Positions 23,846 to 36,220 of a DNA stretch of 64,000 nucleotides are shown in pieces (the first letter of the stretch is position 1; each line of letters opens with the position of its first letter). The notes below the pieces were generated by a model that did not search any database, was not told where the DNA came from, and saw only the letters and a list, made by a program, of their open reading frames with translations. The position numbers and the translations under genes are program-made. The DNA is from Cercis canadensis (taxonomy: Eukaryota > Streptophyta > Magnoliopsida > Fabales > Fabaceae), in assembly GCA_003255065.1 (NCBI GenBank), contig QAOA01001288.1:441238-505237 (forward strand), read 5' to 3'.

Positions 23846-26115
23846 ACAATTGAAGAAGTGTAACATAATACTGACCTAATTTTAAATTGGCAACAAAACG
23901 CAATGGAAATGGAAATGCCCAAAACCAAGATGAAGGAACGCTGAAAAAGACTTGTGACTAGGTGGGCGATGAAGGGAAAGAGTTAGATAACAAAGAGTAG
24001 TTGTGATTAGTTATGTGAGGGTGACCCTCTGCTAATTGAAACTTGAAAAATTAGTGGCGTCCGCATTACTGTGCATCCCAACTTACGTTAGCCCAAACTT
24101 TGAACAGCTGACACCTGTTTGGCAGTACAACTAATATTTCGAGTATTGCTGTATTGATATCTCATATCTCAGCTTCAATCATTGTCTTTGGGTTACACTT
24201 AGAGCAAAAAGGACCAATAATTTTCATCCACACAGTTTGGAAGGATTGTAAGCACTTCCCTTATCTTAATGCTCATCGGACTTTCGTCCTTTCATTCACA
24301 TGTGGACATGGTATTTACCAGCCGACGTGATGCGTTATAAGCTTCTTAAAAANAAAAAAAAAAAAAAAAACTTCACACGCAAAATAGTTTTCTAAAAGTG
24401 GATAATTTGCATTTTCCTCATTGGATTGATCTTAGTTGGTTGCCATAAATTATTGAAATTGACAAAATTATTAGATAAGAACGATTTATAAACTCGTCTA
24501 TTGAACTCGAATGCATCGATCCCCGCACATAATTGCATAATTTTGAGGTCCATCTAGGGTAGTAATTAACTGCAAGTCTTCATACAATTAGAATATACGT
24601 GAGTGCATATTTTGAATTTTGTCAAGCCATCCGATAAATAAGTTACTAATGTTATCTTAACCATTTTGTCTTTGTTTTAAAAATAAGGGTATTATCATAT
24701 CAATTTTTGCACACTCAAACTAAATTCTACATTAATTTGGTGCATTTTAAAAAAATTAATTCTCCTAAATGCTGGTTTCAAAATTTAATCATAACCATTT
24801 TATACAATATGTCTAGATTTATAATTATTAATATTATAAAAAAAAAAACTTAAAATTATTGATACAGTTTTGCCAAGAAAGTGCCTTCTATAATTATTAA
24901 TATTATCATAATATTATTTCGTATAGTAGTATAGGTTTTAAACTCGACATTACATGTGCAGGTTGATTATGGATCATGGACCAAAAAGAAAAGAATAAAA
25001 AGGGCAAGATATATTTTTTTAGCCGGATAATGATTGTGGCCACGGCCCAGTTTGTCAACTAATCAAATATCTCTACAAAAATATACCAAAAAAAAAAATA
25101 TCTACAAAAACTTGTCTTTTCTTAATATTATATTATTATTTATTCGTTTCTTCTATGAAATGGAATATTTTCAAATTTAAAGCAACTCAATAAATTGTAA
25201 TACATGATATCTTTTAAGAGGTTTTTTTAAAAATTTTGTTATATATTATATTATATAAAAATAATTAATGTGTAAATAATACGTATATAAATTAATTATT
25301 TTTAAAAAAATAAATTAATTTTATATCAAATAAAATATAAAAATTATATACATTTGTTACATGTAATATAATATACACATATAATATCATAAAATTTTTA
25401 TATCTTTTATATTTTCTTGAGCGGGCGCCGCCTCTGACGCAATTAAGTAGTGCAGACTGCATAGTGGATATGAGAACAAAACAACTTGAAATAATGATAT
25501 GATCTTTAAGCCAAAGGAAACGTGTTATAATCATCTTTGAAACCTGTATAAATTTGATTAGTTAAGTATATGCTATTTTTGTCAAATTACGTCAATAATG
25601 GCAAGAATTACCATGATTTATGCCATGGACTAAAAGTCATTATTTTTATTTGATCATGGCCCCTTAACTATAAGGTGAATGATTTGAGCTTTATTAAAGC
25701 AGTAACCAATCAACTTCAAGGCTCAAGCATTCCACCTGGAATTCCTTGTTCGACTAACTAACTTATCAGTAACATAAATATATTAAAAAAAAAAAAAAAG
25801 CAAAAATCTGAATAGTGGTTGAAAATGACGACTAGGGGTCAAGTTTGCATTTAGTAGCCCACCGTTAATTTAACCTCTGCAGAGCAGCATGTCTCCCTTT
25901 CTCCAATTGTCTCGTATTTGTTCGCGAGACATGGGGTCCTCTTTATGCCGTGGGCTAGCTGGTAAGTGGTAACCGCGTGGCAGATTTATAAAATGGGCAA
26001 TTTTCGTTTGATTGTTGGGGAATGCCAAATTTGTGGAATTAAATAAAAGGAGAAGCGTGTAATATTTTTCTCCTCTTGTTTTAATTTCAAAGGCAAAAAA
26101 GGAGAGAGCTTATAT
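23846..26115. other. Gene-free AT-rich stretch
   Basis: No gene is recognisable. It contains a poly-A run with a single n at 24,353, the second copy of the dispersed AT-rich repeat (25,212-25,425), and poly-A runs near 25,785. Open frames here are short and without known motifs. Confidence 0.55.
25212..25425 (+). repeat. Dispersed AT-rich MITE-like repeat, copy 2
   Basis: It matches the copy at 1,880-2,140 in the same orientation through 'aagaggttt', 'aattaatgtgtaaataa', 'aattatttttaaa' and the core 'caaataaaatataaaaatta', ending near 'atatcataaaatttttatat'. It is non-coding. Confidence 0.55.
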
Positions 26116-26837
26116 TTTCCTAAAAATAACAAAATAGAAACCATAAAAATGAATCGCAGTCAGTTAAAATATAAACACAGTAAGGTCATATGGAAAGACA
26201 AGTGATAGTCCAATTTTCGGTTTTCACTGCAATCACAAGCTGACCGTTAGGTTTGAATCTGATGCTTTGAATTTGCCTATTAAACACCGCCAATATATGG
26301 TGCTGACTATTCCCCTCGGGCTCTCCCCAAATTTTAGTGGTGCTAAACAAAACTAACAAATGAATATCTAACATAAAATCTATCCCCTAAATAACTTAAT
26401 TTCAACATTAATTGTTATGTGGATATTGGTGGAATATTTCTTCCAGAATATTGGCCACGATTACGTAAACATGAATNTTTCCTAAAAATAACAAAATAGA
26501 AACCATAAAAATGAATCGCAGTGAGTGAAAATATAAACACAGTAAGGACATATGGAAAGACAAGTGATAGTCCAATTTTCGGTTCTCACTGCAATCACAA
26601 GCTGACCGTTAGGTTTGAATATGATGCTTTGAATTTGCCTATTAAACACCGCCAATATATGGTGCTGACTATTCCCTCGGGATCTCCCCAAATTTTAGTG
26701 GTGCTAAACAAAACTAATAAATGAATATCTAACATAAAATCTATCCCCTAAATAACTTAATTTCAACATTAATTGTTATGTGGATATTGGTGGAATATTT
26801 CTTCCAGAATATTGGCCACGATTACGTAAACATGAAT
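26116..26837. repeat. Near-identical 360-bp duplicate around a single n
   Basis: Bases 26,116-26,477 and 26,479-26,837 are the same sequence with about eight differences, separated only by an n at 26,478. The difference level, near two percent, is what two haplotypes of an outbred plant could show. The simplest reading is two allelic contig ends left side by side in the scaffold. The content has open frames of 60-70 codons on both strands and more base complexity than its flanks, so it may be a gene relic, but I do not recognise the product. A real tandem duplication remains possible. Confidence 0.7.
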
Positions 26838-28008
26838 CTATGAGTTGGTGGAGCCACTCATGCATTTTCTTTCCGGAACATCCTCTAGCAATGGCAAAAG
26901 TTTTATGTTTTCTTGCTCACCAATCAAACATTTCGTATGATATAAAAAAAAAGTTAGTAGTGAAATTTTGTGTGAAACTTCTAATAGTCGACTAAAATAT
27001 AAAATCATTAAAAGCTTAGAAAGGTTACTAAAACAAGAACGTTGAAAAAAAAGTTGTTGTAGTTAAGGTAGTTTCGATTCAAATCCTTTAAAGTGGTAGA
27101 TATATTTTAAAGAGTAAAATGTATTTTGATAATTATTAATAAAAAAAATTAAGAAAGTAAATTTTTCAAAATTTATAAATCTTCATCTCTTACATTTTAC
27201 TCGCTAAAGTGAATTTGTCACTTTCAAAAATCCAAATCTTAAAAATCATATAGGCGCCCCCAATAATAAATATTTACTAATAACTAATGAGATTACTAAT
27301 TAGTAGAAAAAGAAAACCTTTATACTTCAAAACTTATACATTGGGATCCCTGGCCCCAACTGCAAAGGCGGAAAATATTATAATTTACAAGATTGGTACC
27401 GACTTAAAAAGTTTAATATATATATATATATACCCCAAAAAACAAGAAACATAGTACATATCACCGGTAGCAAAGCAAAAGGCATTGAAGGAAGAGGACA
27501 GATTGCAAATACGGGTGTATGTTGAATTTTGTATGCCTCATAATATAGCAAAGCCGCGAAGCACCCAATCACACGCCCAATCTTCAACTTATTTATTTTT
27601 GTTTTTCAAGTTCTTCTTCAAAGTCATGAAATAGAGACCAAAAAAAAAAACAGAGTATACAATTTCGTCTTTTTAAGTGTAAAAAAAAAAAAAAGGGAAG
27701 AAAGATGGTTTAAACCCCACCACTAAACGTGGCCTCATTCTGTGGGCTTTGAAACTGAAAGAAAAGTAAATAGCAGATGGTCCAATGGGCAGGAGCCAAC
27801 CGTTGTCTCTTTTCATGATCACCTTCCTATAACTTGACTCTTAACTGGCCTCCAACAATCCTATTCCTAAAAACAAAGTAATGAGTTTGTGAGATTGGTT
27901 TAGCCAGGAATTTTAAGTAAACACCGATTCTTACTTCCAAAAAAATGGCCTCCAATAGCACAGCATCTGAGTAGCTAGTGATTGTTAGTATTGTAGCTTT
28001 TAGAATCA
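26838..28008. other. Upstream region of the CIPK gene
   Basis: This AT-rich DNA has no recognisable gene. A short (TA)n run lies at about 27,418-27,432, and poly-A runs lie near 27,641 and 27,682. The last few hundred bases should hold the promoter and 5' leader of the kinase gene at 28,009. I see no distinctive regulatory motif cluster. Confidence 0.5.
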
Positions 28009-29319
28009 ATGGAGGAGAGGAACAGTCTGTTTGGCAAGTATGAAATGGGTAGACTTCTGGGGAAAGGTACTTTCGCCAAAGTCTACCATGGGAAACACAT
28101 AGCGAGTGGCGAAAGTGTTGCAATCAAAGTGATAAGCAAAGAGCAAGTGAAGAAAGAGGGGATGATGGAGCAGATCAAGCGCGAGATATCAGTGATGCGC
28201 TTGGTTCGACACCCAAACATCGTAGAACTCAAAGAAGTGATGGCCACCAAGACCAAGATTTTCTTCGTGATGGAGTATGTCCGTGGCGGCGAGCTCTTCG
28301 CCAAGGTTGCAAAAGGCAAGCTCAAAGAAGATCTGGCTCGCAAGTACTTCCAACAGTTAATCAGCGCCATCGATTTCTGTCATAGCAGGGGTGTCTCGCA
28401 CCGTGATCTCAAGCCTGAAAATTTATTGCTGGATGAGAACGAGAACCTCAAAATCTCTGATTTCGGCCTCTCAGCGATACCCGAACAACTCCGCTACGAT
28501 GGGCTCCTCCATACACAGTGTGGGACCCCCGCATATGTGGCCCCCGAAGTGTTGAGGAAGAAGGGGTACGATGGATCCAAAACTGATATTTGGTCCTGTG
28601 GTGTGATTTTATATGTTTTGCTTGCTGGCTTTCTTCCTTTCCAGGATGAGAATCTTATGAATATGTATAATAAGGTTTTCAAAGCAGATTTCCAATTTCC
28701 GCCCTGGTTTTCTGCTGAATCAAGGAGATTGATTTCCAAAATCCTCGTGGCCGACCCAGATAGGCGAATTACTATTCCTGCTATAATGCGGGTTCCTTGG
28801 TTTCGTAAAGGTTTCTCAACCCCGCCTGCGTTTCAATTAGAACAACCCGTTTCGGACAAGGCCGATTCAGAAACGGAAATTTCCAAAACCAAGGTGTCAT
28901 CGCCCAAGTTTTTCAATGCCTTCGAGTTCATTTCGTCAATGTCTTCTGGGTTTGATTTGTCTGGATTGTTCGAGAACAAGAGGAAAACTGGGTCAGTGTT
29001 CACGTCCAAGTGTTCAGCTTCGGCAATCATGTCCAAGATTGAGAAGGTAGCCAAGGGACTGAGTTTCAAGGTAGCAACAGTGAAGGACTTCAAAATTGGG
29101 CTGCAAGGGCCATCGGAGGGAAGAAAAGGGAACTTGTTCGTGACGGCGGAAGTGTTTGAGGTGGCACCGGAGGTCGCCGTCGTTGAATTTTCAAAGTCTT
29201 CCGGTGACACCTTGGAATACGTCAAGTTTTGCGAGGAAGATGTTAGGCCTGCATTGAAAGACATTGTTTGGACGTGGCAAGGTGACAGTATGTGTAACGG
29301 TTACGGACAAGAGACTTAA
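28009..29319 (+). CDS. CIPK5-like: CBL-interacting protein kinase, CIPK5/CIPK25 type, intronless
   Basis: This is a Ser/Thr kinase of the SnRK3 (CIPK) family, which is recruited and activated by calcium-sensing CBL proteins. The 436 residues give a complete protein. The Gly-rich loop is [10 protein letters not shown] (17-26), the ATP-binding Lys is K40, the catalytic HRDLKPEN starts at 131, DFG is 151-153, and the activation loop ends YVAPE (176-180). The NAF/FISL motif [19 protein letters not shown] (303-321) binds CBLs and holds the kinase off; a PPI-like segment for PP2C contact follows (about 333-362). The start [20 protein letters not shown] is the family norm. Lack of introns places it in the intron-poor CIPK clade. 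The closest relative I recall is Arabidopsis CIPK5, with CIPK25 next; orthology needs a tree. All key residues are present. Confidence 0.93.
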   Translation: MEERNSLFGKYEMGRLLGKGTFAKVYHGKHIASGESVAIKVISKEQVKKEGMMEQIKREISVMRLVRHPNIVELKEVMATKTKIFFVMEYVRGGELFAKVAKGKLKEDLARKYFQQLISAIDFCHSRGVSHRDLKPENLLLDENENLKISDFGLSAIPEQLRYDGLLHTQCGTPAYVAPEVLRKKGYDGSKTDIWSCGVILYVLLAGFLPFQDENLMNMYNKVFKADFQFPPWFSAESRRLISKILVADPDRRITIPAIMRVPWFRKGFSTPPAFQLEQPVSDKADSETEISKTKVSSPKFFNAFEFISSMSSGFDLSGLFENKRKTGSVFTSKCSASAIMSKIEKVAKGLSFKVATVKDFKIGLQGPSEGRKGNLFVTAEVFEVAPEVAVVEFSKSSGDTLEYVKFCEEDVRPALKDIVWTWQGDSMCNGYGQET

Positions 29320-31149
29320 AAATAAAATAATATCTCCCTCCCGGTGGCGGTACAGTTCTAACAATTATTTCTTTTTGTAATGTTTTCCTGCTTTGGCTCC
29401 TGCCTTGATTTTCAAAATATAGGGTGGTTTTGGTAAGATTGTACATAAATTGTAATTAGCCTACGGTTTAAATCCGGCAATGAAGTTAGATTTAGTTACC
29501 ATTGTGAATTGTGAATTATTTATCTATCTATACTCAAGTCTAATAATATGTTCATATGACATCAAATAGAGAACAAAGTCCCCCAGTTTAGGAAATTGGC
29601 AAAATAAACAATAATCTCTTTAACTATACGTGTTTTTGGATAATTTATTCTACATTCTTTAAATTATCATTACGGACACCTACGGCTGGGTGTCAATACT
29701 ATGGATTATGTAGGTAACGGGTGTTCAATTGTATTATTATTCTTCTAATAGAATATTGGAAACCATTATATTGAATTTCAAGGCACTTTAACCTTAATAA
29801 TGCAGTGTAAAAATTTATTTAGTAAAGTAGTACCGAATTTCAGTTTTCACAAAAAAAAAAAAAAAAAAAAANATTAGAAAAGGGGGAGAAAAAAGGATTG
29901 GAGCTGTTTGGCAGTTTTGCTTTCATTTTCATCGATTCTTCCATCTCTGACAAGAGCAGTAGTCACACGCGTCAAACATAGGAACTCAGTGATCTTGATT
30001 TGCATATTCACCTTAAAGGTGGGTTGTACTTGTACTATGGGTTCAAGGTGGACCAATTTAGTGGGACCATGTCTTATACTTCTATTAATTATAGGAGCAC
30101 GCTACAATGGGTAGGTATGGAAGTGACACGCTTTATATTCAAACATTTGTACTTTTATTTTATTTAACAGATTATATAATTAATATAAATTATATTTAAT
30201 TAATTTATTTATGATTTTTAGTTGGAATACAAAATTAATAAATTATAAAAGCAATTTTAATTTCACTATAAGATACTTAAATTATTTTATGTTAAATTCA
30301 TATTATTTTGATATGAATTTATTTATAGTTTCAAACAGGACTCAAAAAACTAGGGGCGTATCATTTAAGGCCGCTTAATCTTACCATTGTTAGACCAAGA
30401 CGCCACGTTCTGAAAAAGACAAAGTGAAAACAAACAAAAGAAAACAATACACCAAAAAAAAGAGTCAAATTGAGAATGGGAGACAGTAGAACATCCTCGA
30501 CCCTTGGATCTAAACCATGGGACGCGTATACCAGATAGCAGTGTTTTTTCAGCAGCAAATAGCGGTAGAACAACATTTGACTTCATGATACTATGTAGGC
30601 AGGTGGCTTTGATTAAGGGGTTCCAAGAGGATAAGGATTTTGCATGATAATGAAATGGGTATATATTATGTAATTAGAACACAATTTATGTTTTTACTAA
30701 CCAAACCAAGTGCACTTTCTTGAAACATGCCTTCTAATTTTTTCTGTTTCCCCCTTTCATTTTCACTTTCATTTTTTTCGGATGATGTTTCTTTTCTTGT
30801 CTTTCTCTGTCTTGTCCATTATGTTTCGTGCACTCGCCTTAACGTAGTTGGTATGTGTTATCGCGCTGGTTAGTAGGCTCCATTTCGAAATGTCACAACA
30901 AATAATTGCTTATGGAAACTATTATTTAACATTTGGAATCTTGAGAAATGGAATAAAAAGGAAACAACAATACGAATTATTCAAACAGGACGTAATTTCA
31001 ATTTTACTTTTTTATGGTAAGGAACCTGATTTCACAATAAATAATTTTCTAAAAAAATTGTGAAATACTGGCCCGGCCAAAACTCTCATCATTATGTAGG
31101 AAGGGAATCCACTAATTGCCACCAATAATAAGTTTCTTTTTTTTGACCA
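29320..31149. other. Gene-free stretch downstream of CIPK
   Basis: The first bases hold the kinase 3' UTR. After that I see AT-rich DNA, a poly-A run with a single n at 29,872, and short frames with no known motif. No gene is supported. Confidence 0.55.
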
Positions 31150-31385
31150 TGTGAAAGAAATCAAAAATTTTATGATATTACGTGAATATATTACACTATA
31201 TTGACGTAATAAGTATATGTAATTTTTATATTTTATTGGATGTAAAATTAATTTATTTTATTTTTTTAAACAAATTTAAAAATAGTTAACTTGTGTACAT
31301 GTTATTCACATATTGACTATTTCTATATAATATGATATATTACATAAATATAAAAAATATCTAAAACTCCTCTAAAAGAAATTTG
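31150..31385 (-). repeat. Dispersed AT-rich MITE-like repeat, copy 3 (inverted)
   Basis: Read on the minus strand, it follows the copy at 1,880-2,140 block by block: 'agaggagttttagata', 'tatttatgtaatat', 'caatatgtgaataacatgt', 'aactatttttaaa' and 'ccaataaaatataaaaatta'. It is non-coding. Similarity to copy 1 is clear by eye over about 200 bases. Confidence 0.6.
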
Positions 31386-31611
31386 TTCTATTCGTTTAGA
31401 GATATAACATAATGAGGATAAACCTGATGTATATATTTCTATGATAAAATTTAATTTATTGTATTTTTTAAAAATATTTTTCTCTAAAAAAAAGAGAATA
31501 TATTAGTTGCATGTTGACTTATTTAATCACCTTTTTTTTTTTTTATTATCATATTTCATCATTTTAGATTCCCGCTTGGTCTTTTTCTCAAATTTTCCTG
31601 AAGTCAAACAC

Positions 31612-31858
31612 AGCCCAAAGATAGAAAAGCATGTGGATACTTGAGGCGAAGTTGGGCTTGGAATGGGAACCAAGCGCGACTTTAGCTTTCGGCTTGAAAG
31701 AGGCATCGAGCTTCTCAAAACGGGCTCAACTTGGTGGGTTGGCCCGTTTAGACTAACCGAAAGGTGGATAGCCCATTTAAACTGGAGATAAATGGGCCTG
31801 ATCCGTTTAACTTACAGGTCGATGCATGGCCCATACAACGGACTGCCTCTTAAGCCCA
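31612..31858. promoter_or_regulatory. Promoter-like site II cluster with no assigned gene
   Basis: Six TGGGCY cores in either orientation occur in about 250 bases: 31,612-31,617, 31,653-31,658, 31,770-31,775, 31,793-31,798, 31,828-31,833 and 31,853-31,858. The patch is richer in GC than its flanks and is followed on the + strand by a CT-rich, leader-like stretch (31,885-31,915). This is the look of a housekeeping promoter, but no recognisable coding region follows on either strand. The minus-strand frame at 31,527-31,718 is not recognisable. It may be the relic of a lost or moved gene, or a non-coding transcript start. Confidence 0.35.
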
Positions 31859-31929
31859 ATTAAGGTTTATTCTTAAGAGGCATAAACTTCTCTCTTTGCC
31901 TCCCTCTTCCCTAAAACCAAGTATGAAAA

Positions 31930-33905
31930 ACAAATAATAATAAATTAAATATCATAAAATAAATTTTTTTTTGTTTATATACAAAGAAAGAAAAACGATT
32001 GTTGTGTGTAATTTACTTTTAATTTCAATGACATATTTCATGTCTAAAGGCAGCTAGCGTTTTCGTTCATTTTAATTCCAAAAGTCAGGTTTTGGAGAAT
32101 TTGACTTATCACATTATAAACCAACTAGTCTCCATAACTGCGTGATGCATTGGACGTGAAGCTAAGGAGTCTGATAATTTTAAATTTAATTTACAATAAA
32201 ACAACATATCATTACGTATTTAGTCCTCCTTAAGAAGGAAGATGTCAAATCCTAAACTCAAGACCCTAAAAATTAAAACCTTAAAATAACCTTAAAAGTG
32301 TTGAGTTTAGGGTTTAAGATTTTAAGGCATTAGGGTTTAACTGTATAGGTTTCTCTACAATTGAAGGAATAAAGAAAGAGATTCACATATTTAGGTGAAC
32401 TTCAATTAGTTTTTAATTTTAAAAAAGAAATTAGTAGACACAATTAGTGAAGGTATTTTTTATATTAATTTTAAAGATATTTGTTTACTTTTTTGGATTT
32501 TAATTAGAATGTGAGAAATTGAAATTAGACTATATAATGATTTGATTGACCCACTAATGAAAGTAATAATTAATAGATCTAACTAAGGAAAGTAATAATT
32601 ATATTGAATTTGATTTAATTATTCTATTTTTTTTAATTAATTTTTAAATTTGTTAAATTACTTTAAATAGTCTCATACTCTAATTTTACGATACTTATCA
32701 ATCAATGAAATCATGCATGTATTCGTGTTTATTTAAACATTCAAATATGAATGTAGCAAAAGACATTCGAATAAGAATATATTATATATATATATATATA
32801 TATGACATTGTGTGGTGTTGTTTGTTATGTACTTTGTAATTAACAACAACCATAGTTCCCTTGCTTCAAATATGTGAGAACTATTCAAAATTTAAAATGA
32901 TATAATTCCTTTCACATTTGTCCCCTGAACAGTAATCTGTCATAAAAGAATGACTTGTATTATTGTGTCGGTCTCAATTTTCCATGCCAAATTACTTTAT
33001 TCATTATAAACCTCGAATCGAAAGCATATAAAAATATATATCTGAAGCGATCAGTCCAAAAAAAGATAATACGAGAAACATATCAACACGAAAGATCTAC
33101 CCAACTTTGAATGGGGTTCTAATTAATCTTATAAATTTATAATCCATCCACAACACATCAAAACAACAAGTATTATATTATTTGTAATAATTATCCCCTA
33201 TAGTTTCCTACCTAATTACCCCACAATTAAGTATTTTGACCTAGAAAAGTTTTGATGGCCCCTTGGGGAACCCCAAAGAGCAGGATCCTATAACATTAAC
33301 AAGCGACAAAGTAAATCTAGAAAAGGCATGTGCACTATATATCATCGTCACCAAGCTAGCATACAAACAAATCAACGAGCATCACGTTGTACAAATTCCA
33401 TCATAGTTTCCTTGGTAAGTATGCAATAAAAAGAGTGTAGGGCATCGTATAGGTTGTACATGTAAGCTTAGTGACATCATATCATTTTTCTCACCACATA
33501 AATTAAGTGGTAGTTGCCATAGCCATGACTTGACTTGCCATGTATAAGATTATTTTGAAATATGAAGATATTTTATTTGCTTGACCTAGAACAATTTATG
33601 GTCTTCAATCCACTTTACATGATATGATAATAATTATGCAAATTGAGTGCTAGCTAGCTCGATCCATTGCTTTATATGAGGCCAACCACAGCACTAATGG
33701 AGTGTGTGGAAACAAACAAACTAGCAAATTATTAGAGATAGAAAGCAATGAGTAACACACTGTGCGGCTGAAAAAATACAAATTGACAAAGTATTTACGA
33801 AAAAGGGATATTGTGCAAACTTATTATAGAAATTGGGCATTTTTAATTAATTTATTAATTAAGGGAAAGTGGACAAAGAGAAACAAGTTACATTGAAAGT
33901 AGCCA
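31930..33905. other. Gene-free AT-rich stretch
   Basis: No gene is visible. Two telo-box-like TTAGGGTTT sites lie at 32,307-32,315 and 32,330-32,338. An 11-base inverted repeat (cctaaactcaa at 32,251 and its mirror at 32,301) sits beside them. A (TA)n run lies at about 32,780-32,802. The rest is unremarkable AT-rich sequence. Confidence 0.5.
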
Positions 33906-33909
33906 TTTT

Positions 33910-34170
33910 ATTAGAGTCATGTTACATTAATGTAGCATGACACTACATTTTAATTGCAAAATAAACACGCTATATTGAGATAACACTTTTCTCCTTATCA
34001 CGTTATTTCCAAAATAGTGTGTTTATCGTTGTCACGCTATTTTAAAATAACATGTTATTTAAAGTCACGTCATTTTTCAAAGGAGTGTGACACCTCGTAA
34101 ATGGAAAGCTGAACAACCCGAATTGAATAACTATCCTGCTATATTAATGTTAATGTAGTGTGACTCCAAT
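33910..34170. mobile_element. MITE with 'gagtca' terminal inverted repeats
   Basis: The left end 'agagtcatgttacattaatg' is mirrored at the right end by '...taatgtagtgtgactcc', giving imperfect inverted repeats of about 30 bases. The interior is non-coding and contains repeated 'cacgctat' and 'cacgttat' motifs. No exact target duplication could be assigned, so the superfamily is left open. Confidence 0.55.
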
Positions 34171-36220
34171 ATATTCGTTACTTCCAATGTAGCGTATTTC
34201 TTTTTGTTTGCATGCTCATGAATAAATTAATCAAAAGTGCTCAATTTATGTAATAAGTTTACACAGTTCTTCATTTCTATAAATATTTTGGCAAATAGTA
34301 TTTTTTTGGTTAATTAGCCCACATTGTGCACTATAGTTGTGGGGTTCAAAACTAGTGGAAGAACTAAACTTACGGACAATTGTTGTGGGAAACATTATGA
34401 AAACACAGATGGAGCGAATTCCAGAAGAAAATGAGAGATATAATAGAGAGTGGAAACTGAACTTTTCCAAGGAAAGGAAGTGGAATCTTGTAGAAAAAGC
34501 AAAAAACAGGACAAGGTAGGTGACGATAGGGGCTATTAGGTCATGAAGGACGTAATAAGAAAAACTAGTTTTTTAATTGTAATGGAAATTGGCGGACGCG
34601 GATTGTACACATATAAGAATAATTGATTAATGATTAAGTATTAACCTAGACTTGATGTGGCAACAGAAAATATCAAGATTAATTAGTGTTCTCCAGCAAT
34701 TTGGCGGAAGTTTTGTGAGGAAATTAAAAGCTTAATCTTGACTCGAGCATGACTCAATCCTGTAAGTGTGAATTAATTAGTTAGTTATACCAAATTAAGA
34801 TTCCATTTTCAATGGATGAAATGTGAGTATGCTATCTATTGAAGAACATAGATCCTTCATATCATATATAAACATAATTAAGTTAATTAGTTGGACATAG
34901 GAACAGGAGCAGTTGCAAAGTTTGAATTTTGTTGCAATTGGCTCACACTATTCCACATCTGCGTCTGCAACTGTAAGTGGTGGCAAGTTCAAGTCAAGGT
35001 CCATTTTCCTTCAATATAATTGCCGCGTTCAAATTTTCTTTATAGTTGTTTTATTGCCGACTTCGCCAGTTTCTGGAAGTCTTTTTGAAAATTTCACTTT
35101 AATTAATTGGTAATTTGGAGTCCGTGTTTATTGAGAGACAAGCTTTTCAGTTTTCAGTGTTTCAAAGAGTGTTTTGATGGACAAATGTCATACAATTACC
35201 CATGCAATTTAATTAATAGGGTGGGTTTCTAGATTGGTTTAAGATATACGCTAACATTAATTTTGTGCTGCTTGAATTTTGTAAAGAATTAAAGAGAAGA
35301 AGAATAGTCTAGTTTCTCATTTTTGGACTTTCCTTATTCCTGTTTATATAATTATAATTATTACTTCCAAGTTAAGTTAAGAGTAAGTTAAAAGGCGAAG
35401 CACATTAATTATTGTATTTGTGTCTCTCTTGATTTATCTTTATTTTTCTAGTTCTACTGCTGAACCATTAATACCAGAGAGTTAAATTAAGGATAACAAA
35501 AAGTCCAAGATAAGCTATGGACTGAGCTTCCTAGCAGAAAGAGGCATTAAAACGGTCAAACAAGAAGAAGACCAGAAAAGGAAGATACTTGTGTTTTGTT
35601 CACATAAAAAAAGTCTTTAATACGGAAAAAGAAGACACGGAAAGGTAACCATTCATGAATCGACACCTCAAGTCAGTCAATGAGATAACAAAATTGGAGT
35701 CAACGGTATCACATTATTTTAAGTTTTGTGTTAAAATCTAAAATTAACTTTAAAGTATCTAATTATTGTTAGTATAAAATGTTTATTAAATACATTTTAG
35801 CTCTTACATTTTTTTACAATTATAGTAAATTACAAAAATTTGAATTATATAAATTTAAATAAAGAGATTGACCTTGAGTGAAATTCAATACTAGGCTCAG
35901 GCTGTGTCCTTTTCCTTGAAGCCGACATATATATCTTTACCTGTGTGACCAATCCGCGTTGGCATATATAAAATTAAATGATAAAATAAAGACACCTTGC
36001 CAACAAGGACAAAATTTTATTTCTCTATAATGACTACTTTCTCACCCTATTTCCTCCACATTTCCTTCATTTTGCTTTCCCTGATATTTTTTTATACATT
36101 TCCATCATCGTTGGATCTCATTCGCTTATATATATAGTTAAACTATCTCAACACCTCTTCAACAATTTCTTCTCTCTTTCTTTTTTAATTTTCCCGTAGT
36201 GAATTAGCAGAGTTTTGAAA
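34171..36220. other. Upstream region of the first WRKY gene
   Basis: There is no recognisable gene; the frames at 34,337-34,519 and 34,913-35,113 match nothing I know. The last 670 bases act as the probable promoter, with four W-boxes listed separately. A TATA-like 'cttatatatatag' lies at 36,125-36,137, about 85-95 bases before the start codon, followed by a CT-rich leader. Confidence 0.55.
35554..35873 (+). promoter_or_regulatory. W-box cluster upstream of the first WRKY gene
   Basis: Four TTGACY W-boxes in either orientation lie at 35,554-35,559, 35,675-35,680, 35,698-35,703 and 35,868-35,873, all within 670 bases of the start codon. W-boxes are the binding sites of WRKY factors, and group IIa WRKY genes are known to control themselves and each other through them. 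Such a short motif also occurs by chance, so function is inferred from the clustering. Confidence 0.5.

Noticed and set aside
30365-30586. Overlapping minus-strand frames of about 70 codons
   Set aside because: Two frames overlap in different phases, neither has a known domain, and the Phe-rich part comes from a poly-purine stretch.
34337-34519. 60-codon + frame of charged composition
   Set aside because: It matches nothing known and no exon-like neighbours or promoter features support it.
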